Made by a program: the position numbers and the translations under genes. Below, one piece after another: positions 8,939-16,967 of a stretch of DNA of 64,000 nt. The number at the start of each line of letters is the position of its first letter. Within the stretch, counting starts at the first letter, position 1. This stretch comes from Comamonas thiooxydans (GTDB taxonomy: Bacteria > Pseudomonadota > Gammaproteobacteria > Burkholderiales > Burkholderiaceae_C). The stretch spans positions 1-64,000 of the forward strand of contig NZ_BBVD01000010.1 of assembly GCF_000964545.1 (NCBI RefSeq). Direction: 5' to 3'. The notes beneath the pieces are model-generated. The model worked only from the letters and a program-made list of their open reading frames with translations, did not search any database and was not told the origin of the DNA.

Positions 8939-9322
8939 ATGTTCTTCGCCCCTGTGATGAGCCGTAATACCTTTGTATCCCCTCGCGCCGCCGACTTGGC
9001 CCTGCAACGTTTTCTGCAGGAAACCCTGGGCGCTGCAAGCCCCGTACAACGCCAGGTTCAAGTCAGCCGCGACAACCAATTCACGACCCTGACCCTGGAT
9101 GTGCCAGGCCTGGCACGCGAGCAACTCAAACTCTCGCTGGAAGGCTCTGTCGTCAAGCTCGAAAGTGTGGAAGGCGCTGCCCGCCAGGTCAGATACACCT
9201 GGGATCTGGGCCATGAAATCGATGCTGCCAACAGCAAGGCCAAGCTCGAGCATGGAGTGCTGACGCTGACCCTGGCCAAGCTCGAGCCCCAGAGCAAGGC
9301 CGTGACGCTGAGCATCGAATAA
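8939..9322 (+). CDS. Small heat shock protein, Hsp20/alpha-crystallin family
   Basis: 127 residues. An N-terminal arm of about 40 residues is followed by an alpha-crystallin domain with TLTLDVPGLAREQLKLSLEG and the conserved C-terminal block LEHGVLTLTLAKLE. Such proteins are ATP-independent holdases that keep unfolding proteins soluble in the cytoplasm. A strong AAGGAG site stands nine bases before the ATG. It is followed by an intrinsic terminator, so it appears monocistronic. I see no clear sigma-32 promoter or ROSE-type hairpin in the short upstream gap. Confidence 0.88.
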   Translation: MFFAPVMSRNTFVSPRAADLALQRFLQETLGAASPVQRQVQVSRDNQFTTLTLDVPGLAREQLKLSLEGSVVKLESVEGAARQVRYTWDLGHEIDAANSKAKLEHGVLTLTLAKLEPQSKAVTLSIE

Positions 9323-9397
9323 GCGCTGGTTTACGCCGACCGGCCAGCCTCATCCTTTCTTCCATCTCCTCTTAGCAAGAGGTCGGCCGGAAAGCAC

Positions 9398-9432
9398 AAA
9401 GCCCGCACTGCCTTGGCGTTGCGGGCTTTTTT
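9398..9432 (+). terminator. Intrinsic terminator after the Hsp20 gene
   Basis: AAAGCCCGCA and TGCGGGCTTT form a ten-base-pair stem with a twelve-base loop, and the T-run continues after it. It lies 75 bases after the Hsp20 stop codon. Confidence 0.85.
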
Positions 9433-9601
9433 CATGCCAATGCCATGGCCGATTCCGGGAGTTGAGCTGATTCGGCGCTTTGGCCTACAGGCGCAGACTG
9501 CCGGTGCGTGTCGCGCCGCCATCTTGAATTCCTACACTGTGGGTTCAGCCGGGTGCGCCATTGCTGCACCGCTTTCCAACCCCCGCTTGAGGAATTCACC
9601 C

Positions 9602-10204
9602 ATGGCGAAAGTGCTGGTTCTCTACTACTCCATGTACGGACATATCGAAACCATGGCTCAGGCCGTGGCCGAAGGCGCCCGCAGCGTCAGCGGTGCCGAG
9701 GTCACCGTCAAGCGCGTGCCCGAAACCATGCCCGAGGATGTCTTCAAGAACGCAGGCGGCAAGGCCAATCAGGCCGCAGAGGTCGCCAGCCCCGCCGAGC
9801 TGGCCGGCTACGACGCCATCCTGTTTGGCGTGCCCACGCGCTTTGGCAATATGCCGGGCCAGATGCGCAGTTTTCTCGACCAGACCGGCGGTCTCTGGGT
9901 CAAGGGGGCCTTGATCAACAAGATCGGCAGTGTCTTCACCTCGACCGGCACCGGCGGCGGCCAGGAAATGACGGCCACTACCACCTGGGCGACACTGGCC
10001 CATCACGGCATGATCATCGTGCCGCTCGGCTATCCGCTGCCCGAACAGACCAATCTGAGCGCGGTCAAGGGCGGCAACTCGCCTTATGGCGCCTCGACGA
10101 TTGCGGGTGCCGATGGTTCGCGCCAGCCTCATCCCGACGAGCTGAGCATTGCCCGCTACCAGGGCCAGAACGTAGCGAAACTGGCCGTAAAGCTGGCCGG
10201 ATAA
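9602..10204 (+). CDS. wrbA: NAD(P)H:quinone oxidoreductase, type IV (WrbA)
   Basis: 200 residues, the normal WrbA length. The FMN phosphate loop SMYGHIETMA, the PTRFGNMPGQMRSFLDQTGGLW block and STGTGGGQEMT are all characteristic. The enzyme reduces quinones by two electrons with NAD(P)H and is tetrameric in the cytoplasm. The start ATG at 9602 has GAGGAA eight bases upstream; an in-frame extension to 9413 would run back through the terminator and is not used. It stands alone between terminators. Confidence 0.95.
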   Translation: MAKVLVLYYSMYGHIETMAQAVAEGARSVSGAEVTVKRVPETMPEDVFKNAGGKANQAAEVASPAELAGYDAILFGVPTRFGNMPGQMRSFLDQTGGLWVKGALINKIGSVFTSTGTGGGQEMTATTTWATLAHHGMIIVPLGYPLPEQTNLSAVKGGNSPYGASTIAGADGSRQPHPDELSIARYQGQNVAKLAVKLAG

Positions 10205-10220
10205 ACGCAGGCAACCATGA

Positions 10221-10247
10221 AAAAAGCAGCCACCTGGGCTGCTTTCT
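10221..10247. terminator. Bidirectional intrinsic terminator between wrbA and tsaD
   Basis: AAAGCAGCC (10223-10231) pairs with GGCTGCTTT (10237-10245) around a five-base loop, with A-run and T-run flanks on the two sides. It separates the convergent wrbA and tsaD genes. The same stem sequence recurs at 38976 and 41830. Confidence 0.8.
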
Positions 10248-10258
10248 ATTGCACGGAT

Positions 10259-11299
10259 TCACCTGAGCGAATCCAGCGGCCAGCGCGGCTTCACGTCAAA
10301 CGCATATTCATGCAGGGCCTGCTCACGTCCCGCCTGTATGCGCATGGCGGCAGCCATGGCAATCATGGCGCCGTTGTCGGTACACAGATGCAGCTCGGGG
10401 TAATGCACGCGAATCTTGTGCTTGGCGCAGGCTTCATTGAGCTGCTCGCGCAGCTGCTTGTTGGCACCCACACCTCCCGCCACCACCACCCGCTTCATGC
10501 CGGTCTGCTTGAGTGCAGCCATGGTTTTCTTGACCAGCACATCCACAATCGCGGCCTGCGTGCTGGCGGCCAGATCGGCCTTGCGCGCTTCCAGCTCTTC
10601 ACCCAGCTTCTTGGCCTGGGTCAGCACGGCCGTCTTGAGGCCGGCAAACGAAAAGTCCAGGTCACCCGAATGCAGCAAGGGGCGAGGCAGCTTGAAGGCC
10701 TGAGGATCGCCGCCCTCCGCCAGCTTCGAGAGCACGGGACCGCCCGGATAGGGCAAGCCCATGAGCTTGGCCGATTTGTCGAAAGCCTCGCCCGCCGCAT
10801 CGTCTATGGTTTCACCGAGGATTTCGTATTCGCCCACGCCGTCCACACGCATGAGCTGGGTGTGCCCCCCCGAGACCAGCAGGGCCACAAACGGGAACTC
10901 CGGCGGGTCGGCACTCAGGAAAGGCGAGAGCAGATGGCCTTCGAGGTGGTGCACGCCCAGCACAGGCTTGTCCAGCGCGGCTGCCATGGCGCAGGCTGCA
11001 CCGGAGCCTACCAGCAAAGCCCCGGCAAGACCGGGTCCGCGCGTAAAGGCAATCACATCGACGTTTTCGAGCTGCTCCCCGGATTCGGCCAACACCTTCT
11101 CGGTCAGCGGCAGCACACGGCGAATATGGTCACGGCTGGCAAGCTCGGGCACCACGCCGCCATAGGCGCGGTGCATTTCAATCTGACTGTGCAGCGCATG
11201 ACTCAGCAAGGTGGGCACACCTTGGCCGTCCGGCGTGCGCACCAGGGCCACACCGGTTTCATCACAAGAGGATTCGATTCCCAGGATCAGCAAACTCAT
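10259..11299 (-). CDS. tsaD: tRNA N6-adenosine threonylcarbamoyltransferase
   Basis: 346 residues, full length. It begins LLILGIESSCDETG, the Kae1/TsaD ATPase start, and has HSQIEMHRAYGGVVPELASR and the metal-binding HxxxH (His118 and His122 in VHHLEGHLL). It transfers threonylcarbamoyl from the adenylate made by TsaC to A37 of ANN-decoding tRNAs, working with TsaB and TsaE. In many relatives tsaD lies next to rpsU; here rpsU is about 13 kb away. Confidence 0.96.
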   Translation of the reverse strand: MSLLILGIESSCDETGVALVRTPDGQGVPTLLSHALHSQIEMHRAYGGVVPELASRDHIRRVLPLTEKVLAESGEQLENVDVIAFTRGPGLAGALLVGSGAACAMAAALDKPVLGVHHLEGHLLSPFLSADPPEFPFVALLVSGGHTQLMRVDGVGEYEILGETIDDAAGEAFDKSAKLMGLPYPGGPVLSKLAEGGDPQAFKLPRPLLHSGDLDFSFAGLKTAVLTQAKKLGEELEARKADLAASTQAAIVDVLVKKTMAALKQTGMKRVVVAGGVGANKQLREQLNEACAKHKIRVHYPELHLCTDNGAMIAMAAAMRIQAGREQALHEYAFDVKPRWPLDSLR

Positions 11300-11336
11300 G
11301 GCCGCAAGTGTAGAACTTGCGCCTTCCAGATGCAGA

Positions 11337-11365
11337 AAAGGCGGACATTAGCCCTGCCCGCCTTT
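11337..11365 (-). terminator. Intrinsic terminator of the CBS-domain gene
   Basis: AAAGGCGG and CCGCCTTT form an eight-base stem. Read leftward it is followed by T residues. It sits between the CBS-domain stop codon and the tsaD start. Confidence 0.7.
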
Positions 11366-11385
11366 GCTATTCAATTCATAGCATC

Positions 11386-11841
11386 CTACGGTTGATTCAC
11401 ATTGGGGGTCCCGGAAATATAGTGTTCCAACTGATGAATCGTGAACTGCTGGGCCGAGATGATTTCCTTGACGATGTCGCCAATCGAAATCAGCCCCTGC
11501 AGCTCGCGGGTCTCGTTGATCACGGGCAGATGGCGCATGCGATTGCTGGTCATCAGCGACATGCACTCCTCGCTGGTCTGGCGCGGCAGCACGCAATGCA
11601 CCTTGCGCGTCATGACCTCGTCCACGCGCGTGCTGGCCGAGCTTCGCCCTTGCAAAGCGATCTTGCGCGCGTAGTCGCGCTCGGTCACGATGCCCGCGAT
11701 ATCGCCACCTTCGAGCACCAGCAGCGCGCCAATGCTTTTTTCCGCCATGAGCTGCAGTGCAGCCAGCATGGTGTCGGAGGGAGAAACGCTGTAGATAGTG
11801 CTGTTGCCCTTGGCGCGCAGAATTTCGGCGACGGTCGTCAT
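11386..11841 (-). CDS. CBS domain pair protein
   Basis: 151 residues made almost wholly of two CBS domains: TIYSVSPSDTMLAALQLMAEKSIGALLV (first) and HCVLPRQTSEECMSLMTSNRMRHLPV (second), each ending in the GIVTERDYAR or GLISIGDIVK element. Stand-alone CBS pairs usually bind adenine nucleotides and regulate a partner protein; the partner is unknown. The start MTTVAE has AAGGAGAA upstream at good spacing; a longer frame starting at 11871 lacks one. It appears to be transcribed alone. Confidence 0.9.
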   Translation of the reverse strand: MTTVAEILRAKGNSTIYSVSPSDTMLAALQLMAEKSIGALLVLEGGDIAGIVTERDYARKIALQGRSSASTRVDEVMTRKVHCVLPRQTSEECMSLMTSNRMRHLPVINETRELQGLISIGDIVKEIISAQQFTIHQLEHYISGTPNVNQP

Positions 11842-11944
11842 CTGGTTCTCCTTTCTGGATCGGCCTGTCATGCAAAACGCATGACGACATGACCAGTGTG
11901 AGAATCCTGCTGCATTGCGGCAATCAGGCTATGCCCGTATACAA

Positions 11945-11972
11945 AAACAAAAAAGGCAGCCAAAGCTGCCTT
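11945..11972 (-). terminator. Intrinsic terminator of the YidB-like gene
   Basis: AAGGCAGC and GCTGCCTT form a stem with a four-base loop. On the minus strand a run of six T residues follows directly. Confidence 0.85.
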
Positions 11973-11994
11973 GATACTGTCACTCAATCCGGGC

Positions 11995-12705
11995 TCAGCG
12001 CCGACCGCCCAGCAGACCCGCGCCCAGCTTGAACAGATCTCCGGCATCCAGCTTGCCGTCGCCATTCTGATCGAGCAGGCTGCCGAGGATGCCTCCTGCC
12101 GCACCGCCTTGCGACTGGATCTGGCCGCGCTCCTGATCCAGGGCATTGCCCAGGTCGCCGGCCCCCATGCCCTGCGACTGGACTCGATTGGCCAGGAAGG
12201 ACATCACCAGCGGGGCCAGCAGGGCCAGCAACTGACCCGCATTGCCACCCAGGCCCGTGGCCTGACCCAGCCGGGACTCGGCCTGCTGCTGCTGACCGCC
12301 AAAGATATTTCCCAGGATGGCACCTGCATCCAGCTGCGAGTTTCCGGCACCGGAGCCGCCTCCCAGCACCGAGCCCAGAATGCTGCCCAGCCCACCCAGG
12401 CCGCCAGCCGCACCGGCGCCACCGCCCGCTGCGCCGAGCAGGCCGCCGAGCCCGCCCAGCAGACCGCCCATATCCATCGCGCCATTGGCACTGCTGTGAT
12501 CGCGCTGCAGCGCACCGAACAGATCGGCAGCTCCCTGAGGCTGGGCCGTGTTCTGGCCCAGCGCACCAAACAGCATGGGCAGCGCCACACCCACGGCCTG
12601 CTCGGCCTGCACGGAGTCGATGCCCAGCTGCTTGGCCAGGCCCTGCATGGGAGCGCCCTGCAGCTGGCCCATGAGTTCGTCGGTCAAAGATGCGTTCGCG
12701 GTCAT
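11995..12705 (-). CDS. YidB/DUF937 family protein with a C-terminal EF-hand-like motif
   Basis: 236 residues. The N-terminal part (LMGQLQGAPMQGLAKQLGIDSVQAEQAV, then ALPMLFGALGQN) is the DUF937 repeat-like helical region. The middle is extremely rich in Gly, Leu and Ala. Near residues 210-222 the sequence DQNGDGKLDAGDL matches the calcium-binding EF-hand or dockerin loop pattern D-x-N-x-D-G-x-L-D. Function is unknown; E. coli YidB is uncharacterised. The start ATG at 12705 has GAGGAG upstream; a longer frame to 12774 lacks a site. Confidence 0.8.
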   Translation of the reverse strand: MTANASLTDELMGQLQGAPMQGLAKQLGIDSVQAEQAVGVALPMLFGALGQNTAQPQGAADLFGALQRDHSSANGAMDMGGLLGGLGGLLGAAGGGAGAAGGLGGLGSILGSVLGGGSGAGNSQLDAGAILGNIFGGQQQQAESRLGQATGLGGNAGQLLALLAPLVMSFLANRVQSQGMGAGDLGNALDQERGQIQSQGGAAGGILGSLLDQNGDGKLDAGDLFKLGAGLLGGRR

Positions 12706-12812
12706 TTCAACACTCCTCAAAAACAGCGCACATGGTACGCGCGCCCTGTGTCCCGAAATGTGATCAATGTTCATTCACTACGCAAGCCCCTCCCGGGCTA
12801 TAGACCATTGAG

Positions 12813-12849
12813 GCGGCCTGCGCCCTGGACAGGGCCTCCTGCAGGCCGC
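12813..12849 (-). terminator. GC-rich hairpin downstream of the porin gene
   Basis: GCGGCCTGC (12813-12821) and GCAGGCCGC (12841-12849) pair, with GCCCTG/CAGGGC stacked inside. It lies just past the porin stop codon but lacks a T-run, so it may be a Rho-assisted terminator or an mRNA-stabilising 3' end. Confidence 0.45.
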
Positions 12850-12870
12850 TGCGTCCTGTGACGGCTTGGC

Positions 12871-13917
12871 TCAGAAGGAGTGCGAGATGCCCACCAGCAG
12901 CGAGCGCGGCTTGCTGCCCTTGGGAACCGAAGGCCCGGCATTGCTGGCGCTGTTGATGGTGAACGCTGCGTCGGCCTCGTTGCGGATTGCGGAGACACCC
13001 GCATACAGCTTGGTGCGCTTGGACAGCGCATGGTCGTAGCGCACGCTCAGGGCTCGCGCATCGCTGTTCGCGCGCGCACGCCCCTGGAACTGCCCATAGG
13101 ACAGCAGCAACTGCCCTGCCGTGCTGACCGGTATGGTCATGCTGGCTTCAAAGAAGCGTCCGCGCTTGCTGGCGGCATCCGGCAAATCATCCTCCCGGGT
13201 GGACAGCAGCAAGGCAGCCCGGGCCACCTTGAAGTCATAGGAGCCGCCCAGCAAGCGATAGCGGTCGGTGTTCTGGGCCGTGGTGCGACGCTCCCACAGC
13301 GAAGCACCCAGGCTCCAGGGACCGCGCGTGTAGTCCAGCGAGCCGCCGAACTGGCGCCCCACACTGGTGCCGGCGTTCTCCCCGAACGAGTACATGCCCC
13401 GCACCACCAGTCCTGCCATGGAAGCCGACTGAAAGCGCAGCGAGTTGTCGGCGCGCAGCACCGTGCCGTCACGGAAATAGTTGGCGGCATTGCCCCAGAT
13501 CAGGCCCGTCAGGGCATAGGAAGCCAGCGAGGTATGAAACGTGGTGTAGTGGCGACCTACCGTCAGCTGACCCCAGTCGCCGCCCATGCCGACAAAGATC
13601 TGTCGACCGAAGGCCAGCCCTCCTTGACCGCGCTCGCCGGTATCGGCATTCAGTCCGGCCTCCATCACGTACAGCGCACGCAGGCCACCGCCCAGATCCT
13701 CAGTCCCGCGAACACCCCAGCGCGAGCCCGCCAGGACACCGCTTTCCGCGCGCAGGGTGCGACCCGCGCCGGTGGACACCGACTCGGCGGCCATGTCCAC
13801 CACACCGTACAGCGTGAGCTGGGATGTGGCGGGCGCTGCGGTCTGGGCCTGAGCCAGCGAGCATGTGGAGATGAAGGCAGCGGCCACGGCCAAGCCTCCC
13901 GATTGCAAGGATGTCAT
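12871..13917 (-). CDS. Outer membrane porin, Gram-negative trimeric type
   Basis: 348 residues with a signal peptide (VAAAFISTCSLAQAQ). The mature start SQLTLYGVVDMAAESVS, the internal GSRWGVRGTEDLGGGLRALYVMEAGLN and AFGRQIFVGMGGDWGQLTVGRH blocks, and the C-terminal Phe (LLVGISHSF) required for BAM recognition are standard for the beta-proteobacterial porin family. It should form a 16-strand trimeric channel. It is last in the cluster MDR dehydrogenase, two-part unknown protein, Bug protein, porin, and so may admit the substrate of that pathway. Confidence 0.9.
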   Translation of the reverse strand: MTSLQSGGLAVAAAFISTCSLAQAQTAAPATSQLTLYGVVDMAAESVSTGAGRTLRAESGVLAGSRWGVRGTEDLGGGLRALYVMEAGLNADTGERGQGGLAFGRQIFVGMGGDWGQLTVGRHYTTFHTSLASYALTGLIWGNAANYFRDGTVLRADNSLRFQSASMAGLVVRGMYSFGENAGTSVGRQFGGSLDYTRGPWSLGASLWERRTTAQNTDRYRLLGGSYDFKVARAALLLSTREDDLPDAASKRGRFFEASMTIPVSTAGQLLLSYGQFQGRARANSDARALSVRYDHALSKRTKLYAGVSAIRNEADAAFTINSASNAGPSVPKGSKPRSLLVGISHSF

Positions 13918-13945
13918 GAAGTCTCTCTTTTTTAATAATGGATGG

Positions 13946-13977
13946 GGCTCGCGGCAGAGTCCTGCCGCTATCGAGCC
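13946..13977 (-). promoter_or_regulatory. Strong hairpin between the Bug gene and the porin gene
   Basis: GGCTCGCGGCAG (13946-13957) pairs with CTGCCGC (13962-13968) and, after a TAT bulge, CGAGCC (13972-13977). It is about 28 bases before the porin start codon and has no T-run. It could attenuate, process or stabilise the message so that porin is expressed at a different level from the upstream genes. Confidence 0.4.
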
Positions 13978-14051
13978 GCTGACAGCAGCATCCGCCGCAG
14001 TTGCGGGGACACTGTGTGGGAGTCCGACGCCTCAGATTGCGCCGGCCGCGC

Positions 14052-15041
14052 TCATTCGAGGCGGATGTTCTTTTGCGTGATCAGGCTGCCGTAGATGCGT
14101 GCATCGTTTTCGATGCGCCTGGCCAGCGAGGCGGCGCTGGTATCGTCGATGCGCCAGCCCTGGGCAAGCAGCTTGCTGCGGATATCGGGAGCATGAAGAA
14201 TCTTTTCCAAGGCCGCGGCCAGCTTGGCGCGATGCTCTGCAGGCATGGAGGCCGGTGCCATGACCGCATTCCAGACTTCGATGTCCACATTGCCGGCACC
14301 AATCTCGGGCATGGCCGGGACGCCGGGCGCGAGCGGGCTGCGCTTGCTGGAACTCACGGCCAGGGCGGCCAGCTTGCCGGACTGGACCAGGGGCATGACG
14401 GTGGAGGCCGGCAGCAAGGCCATCTGCACCTGATCGCCCATCAAGGCGTTGACCACGGCAGGACCGCCGTTATAGGGCACATGCTGCAGATTCAGGCCCA
14501 TGGCTTCCTTGATCAGCTCCACGCCCAGGTGGCCGCCGGACCCCGTGCCCACCGAGCCGTAGTTGCCCTGGGTCCCGGTCTTGAGCGCCTTGAAATAGGC
14601 GCCCGCATTCGCAGCCATGGACTTGGGAGCCACCAGCACCAGAGGCGCCGAGCCGATCATGGCCAGCGGTGCGAGATCCTTGATCGGATCGTAGGGCAGC
14701 TTGCTGTAGAGAAACTTGGAGCTGGTCAACGGGCCGTTGCCGATCACGCCTATGGTGTGGCCGTCGCCGGCCTTGGCCACGGCGTCGGCGCCGATATTGC
14801 CGCTGGCACCCCCTTTGTTCTCCACCACCACAGGCTGCCCCAGGGCCTTGGTCAGGGGCTCGGCCAGCAATCGGGCCTGCACATCGGGCGAAGAGCCGCT
14901 GGCATAGCCGACGATCAAACGTATGGGGCGGGTGGGCCAGTCAGCCTTGCCCTGGGCCTGAGCCACCAAGGGCAGGCAGGCAGCGGCGCACAGCAGCAGG
15001 GCAGCCCGGCGCACGGGCATCGATTTTTTTGTCATCTTCAT
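14052..15041 (-). CDS. Tripartite tricarboxylate transporter (TTT) substrate-binding protein, Bug family
   Basis: 329 residues. A signal peptide ends at AQA, then WPTRPIRLIVGYASGSSPDVQARLLAEPL, GQPVVVENKGGASGNIGADAVAKA and the LKTGTQGNYGSVGTGSGGHLGVELI block are the standard Bug motifs. Bug proteins bind carboxylates and aromatic or nicotinic acids in the periplasm and serve TTT transporters; no TctA/TctB gene is nearby. It is preceded by the two-part unknown protein gene and followed by the porin gene on the same strand. Confidence 0.92.
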   Translation of the reverse strand: MKMTKKSMPVRRAALLLCAAACLPLVAQAQGKADWPTRPIRLIVGYASGSSPDVQARLLAEPLTKALGQPVVVENKGGASGNIGADAVAKAGDGHTIGVIGNGPLTSSKFLYSKLPYDPIKDLAPLAMIGSAPLVLVAPKSMAANAGAYFKALKTGTQGNYGSVGTGSGGHLGVELIKEAMGLNLQHVPYNGGPAVVNALMGDQVQMALLPASTVMPLVQSGKLAALAVSSSKRSPLAPGVPAMPEIGAGNVDIEVWNAVMAPASMPAEHRAKLAAALEKILHAPDIRSKLLAQGWRIDDTSAASLARRIENDARIYGSLITQKNIRLE

Positions 15042-15070
15042 GTCTCCAGAATCTCGGTCTCAGTCTCGGA

Positions 15071-15790
15071 TCAACAATCGGCGTATCCAGCCATTAGTTC
15101 CATCATCGGTGGCAGGCGTCCGCTGGCGGGCAGGGCAAGCTGCGAACGGTACACCCGGGTTTGCAGGACAAAGTCCCGCTGCTGCGGCTTTTCGAGGTGA
15201 TGCGCCTGCATTCGGTCGGCCCACCATTGGCTGCCTTGGGCGCATGCCGGTCCATCCAGATGCTCGGCCAGCATGACCACCGTGACTTCCCCCTGGGCCT
15301 GCTCGACAATGCGCTCCCCGCCAACGGGGTAGTGCAAGCAACGCTCCACAGGCACCACGCCCGCCGTGACACGCAGCAGACGCCCTTGCCGCACCGCCTG
15401 CTCCGCCCAGCGGGCTGCCTGCGCGGCCCAGGCCTGCGCATCGGTGGTGACGGCCTTGAGCGTCGTCAACGCCGCACCGCTGGATGCTCCAACCTGGACC
15501 TGCAATAGGCAGGGCCTGCGCATGAAAGCACTCAGGCGCGGCCTCATGCGTGCCGACCAGGGCGTGGGATTGGCGATCACATCCGCATACTCGGCCGAGT
15601 CCAGGGCTGCCAGAGACTCCAGACCGTAGAGCGTGAAGTATCCGCAGGCTCCGACATAGCGATGGCCGTAGACAAAGCCCGGCAAGCCCACGCGCTCGGG
15701 AACATGCTCGAGGGCATGCCAAGCCTCGTATTCTGCGCGAGCCTCAGGCCGGTCGATGTCGTTCCACAAGGCCAGAAAGGCGCTGCTCAT
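15071..15790 (-). CDS. Uncharacterised protein, probable two-part dimeric alpha/beta-barrel (EthD-like)
   Basis: 239 residues. The first 110 or so (ALWNDIDRPEARAEYEAWHALEHVPERVGLPGF, then GYFTLYGLESLAAL) resemble small dimeric alpha/beta-barrel proteins of the EthD and monooxygenase-like type, with the E-W-H-x2-E-H pattern common in those families. The remainder looks like a second, diverged copy with a WWADRM segment. The start overlaps the stop of the MDR dehydrogenase gene (ATGA), so the two are coupled. A role in the catabolic pathway of this cluster is likely; the chemistry is unknown. Confidence 0.65.
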   Translation of the reverse strand: MSSAFLALWNDIDRPEARAEYEAWHALEHVPERVGLPGFVYGHRYVGACGYFTLYGLESLAALDSAEYADVIANPTPWSARMRPRLSAFMRRPCLLQVQVGASSGAALTTLKAVTTDAQAWAAQAARWAEQAVRQGRLLRVTAGVVPVERCLHYPVGGERIVEQAQGEVTVVMLAEHLDGPACAQGSQWWADRMQAHHLEKPQQRDFVLQTRVYRSQLALPASGRLPPMMELMAGYADC

Positions 15791-16836
15791 GATGCAGAAC
15801 CCGCGCCGGGTTGAATCAGCACCTTGCTCGCCAGCCGTGCACGCGCCAGCTCAAAACCCTGCCCGGCCTGCGCAAGCGGCACGCGATGGGTGATCATGAG
15901 GCGCAGTTGATCTTGATGGGTCTGCATGAATTCAACAACCTCCAGCCAGCAGCGCTCGGGCGTGCGATAGGAGCCGCGCAGCTGCTGATGACGTCGCACC
16001 AGGGCCGTCAGATCCAGCGGCACGGGAGCGGAATGAATGCCGGCAATCACCAGCACGCCATGGGTCTTGAGCGCTCGCAGGGCCGGCGCCAGCACGGCAG
16101 CCGCCCCGGTGGCTTCGATCACCACATCAAAGAGAGCTTGTTGCGTGTACGCGGCAAGGGCTTCGTCGATGTCCTGCCCCTCGAAGTCCAGCAAATCCTC
16201 GAACCCCATGGAGCGTAGGACCTCCAGCCGCGCGGCATCGCCATGGCCGGCCACCACCACCTGGGCCGCCCCCGCGGCACGCGCAAACAGCGCAATGCCC
16301 TGGCCGATATTGCCAGGCCCCAGGATCAGCACGCGATCGCCGGGCTGGACATTGCCCGTGCGCACGGCTTCGAAGCTCACCGACAGCGGCTCGGCCAATG
16401 CGGCAACCTCGGGGTCCACGCCGTGTGGAATCGGCACGCAATTGCGCAGGGGCACGGCCACATACTCGGCAAAACCGCCATGGCGCATGACACCGATGCC
16501 GCGGCGGGTGGTGCAGGCATCGAAGTCGCCGGCACTGCAACTGGGGCATCTGCCGCAGGTGACCGAAGGCCGCACGGCCACCAACTGGCCCAGGGGCAGG
16601 TGCTCGGCCCCCTCGCCTCTGGCCACGATCTCGCCGCTGAACTCGTGACCCACGGTCACCGGCAGCGCGGCCTGCAAAAAGTGATAGCTCGCCGTCCAGG
16701 CATCGATATGCAGATCCGTACCACAGACACCGGTGGAATGAACCCGCAGCAGCACCTCACCTGCGGCAGGCGACGGCATGTCGACCTCGTTGAGCTTCAG
16801 TCCCTTGGCGGACTCGGTTTTTTGCAAGGCTTGCAT
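15787..16836 (-). CDS. Zinc-dependent medium-chain alcohol/polyol dehydrogenase (MDR family)
   Basis: About 349 residues. It has the catalytic zinc block TGVCGTDLHIDAW, the VTVGHEFSGEIVARGEG block, four structural-zinc cysteines (CGRCPSCSAGDFDAC), and the Rossmann dinucleotide loop LILGPGNIGQGIALFARAAGA. It is closest in style to threonine/sorbitol dehydrogenases. I chose the ATG at 16836 (MQALQKTESAKGL) because it matches the family start; further ATGs at 16866 and 16905 are possible and no start has a strong ribosome binding site. It is first in the operon with the two-part unknown, Bug and porin genes, and divergent from a LysR regulator. Confidence 0.85.
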   Translation of the reverse strand: MQALQKTESAKGLKLNEVDMPSPAAGEVLLRVHSTGVCGTDLHIDAWTASYHFLQAALPVTVGHEFSGEIVARGEGAEHLPLGQLVAVRPSVTCGRCPSCSAGDFDACTTRRGIGVMRHGGFAEYVAVPLRNCVPIPHGVDPEVAALAEPLSVSFEAVRTGNVQPGDRVLILGPGNIGQGIALFARAAGAAQVVVAGHGDAARLEVLRSMGFEDLLDFEGQDIDEALAAYTQQALFDVVIEATGAAAVLAPALRALKTHGVLVIAGIHSAPVPLDLTALVRRHQQLRGSYRTPERCWLEVVEFMQTHQDQLRLMITHRVPLAQAGQGFELARARLASKVLIQPGAGSAS

Positions 16837-16905
16837 GAGAGAGGCAATGCATGCGTGGACATGCATCTCAGAACGAACAGGATCGGCAGTGTTGCCGCCC
16901 TTCAT

Positions 16906-16967
16906 TCATATGTCCAACACTGATTTAATATAAAACTCATACTTTCTAAATATGGATTTATTCAGGC
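16906..16967. promoter_or_regulatory. AT-rich divergent promoter region of the MDR cluster and its LysR gene
   Basis: This short AT-rich gap sits between divergent start codons and contains a dyad-like ATACTTTCTAAATAT near 16940-16954, the kind of T-N11-A site LysR proteins bind. It is assigned by position and composition only. Confidence 0.35.
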
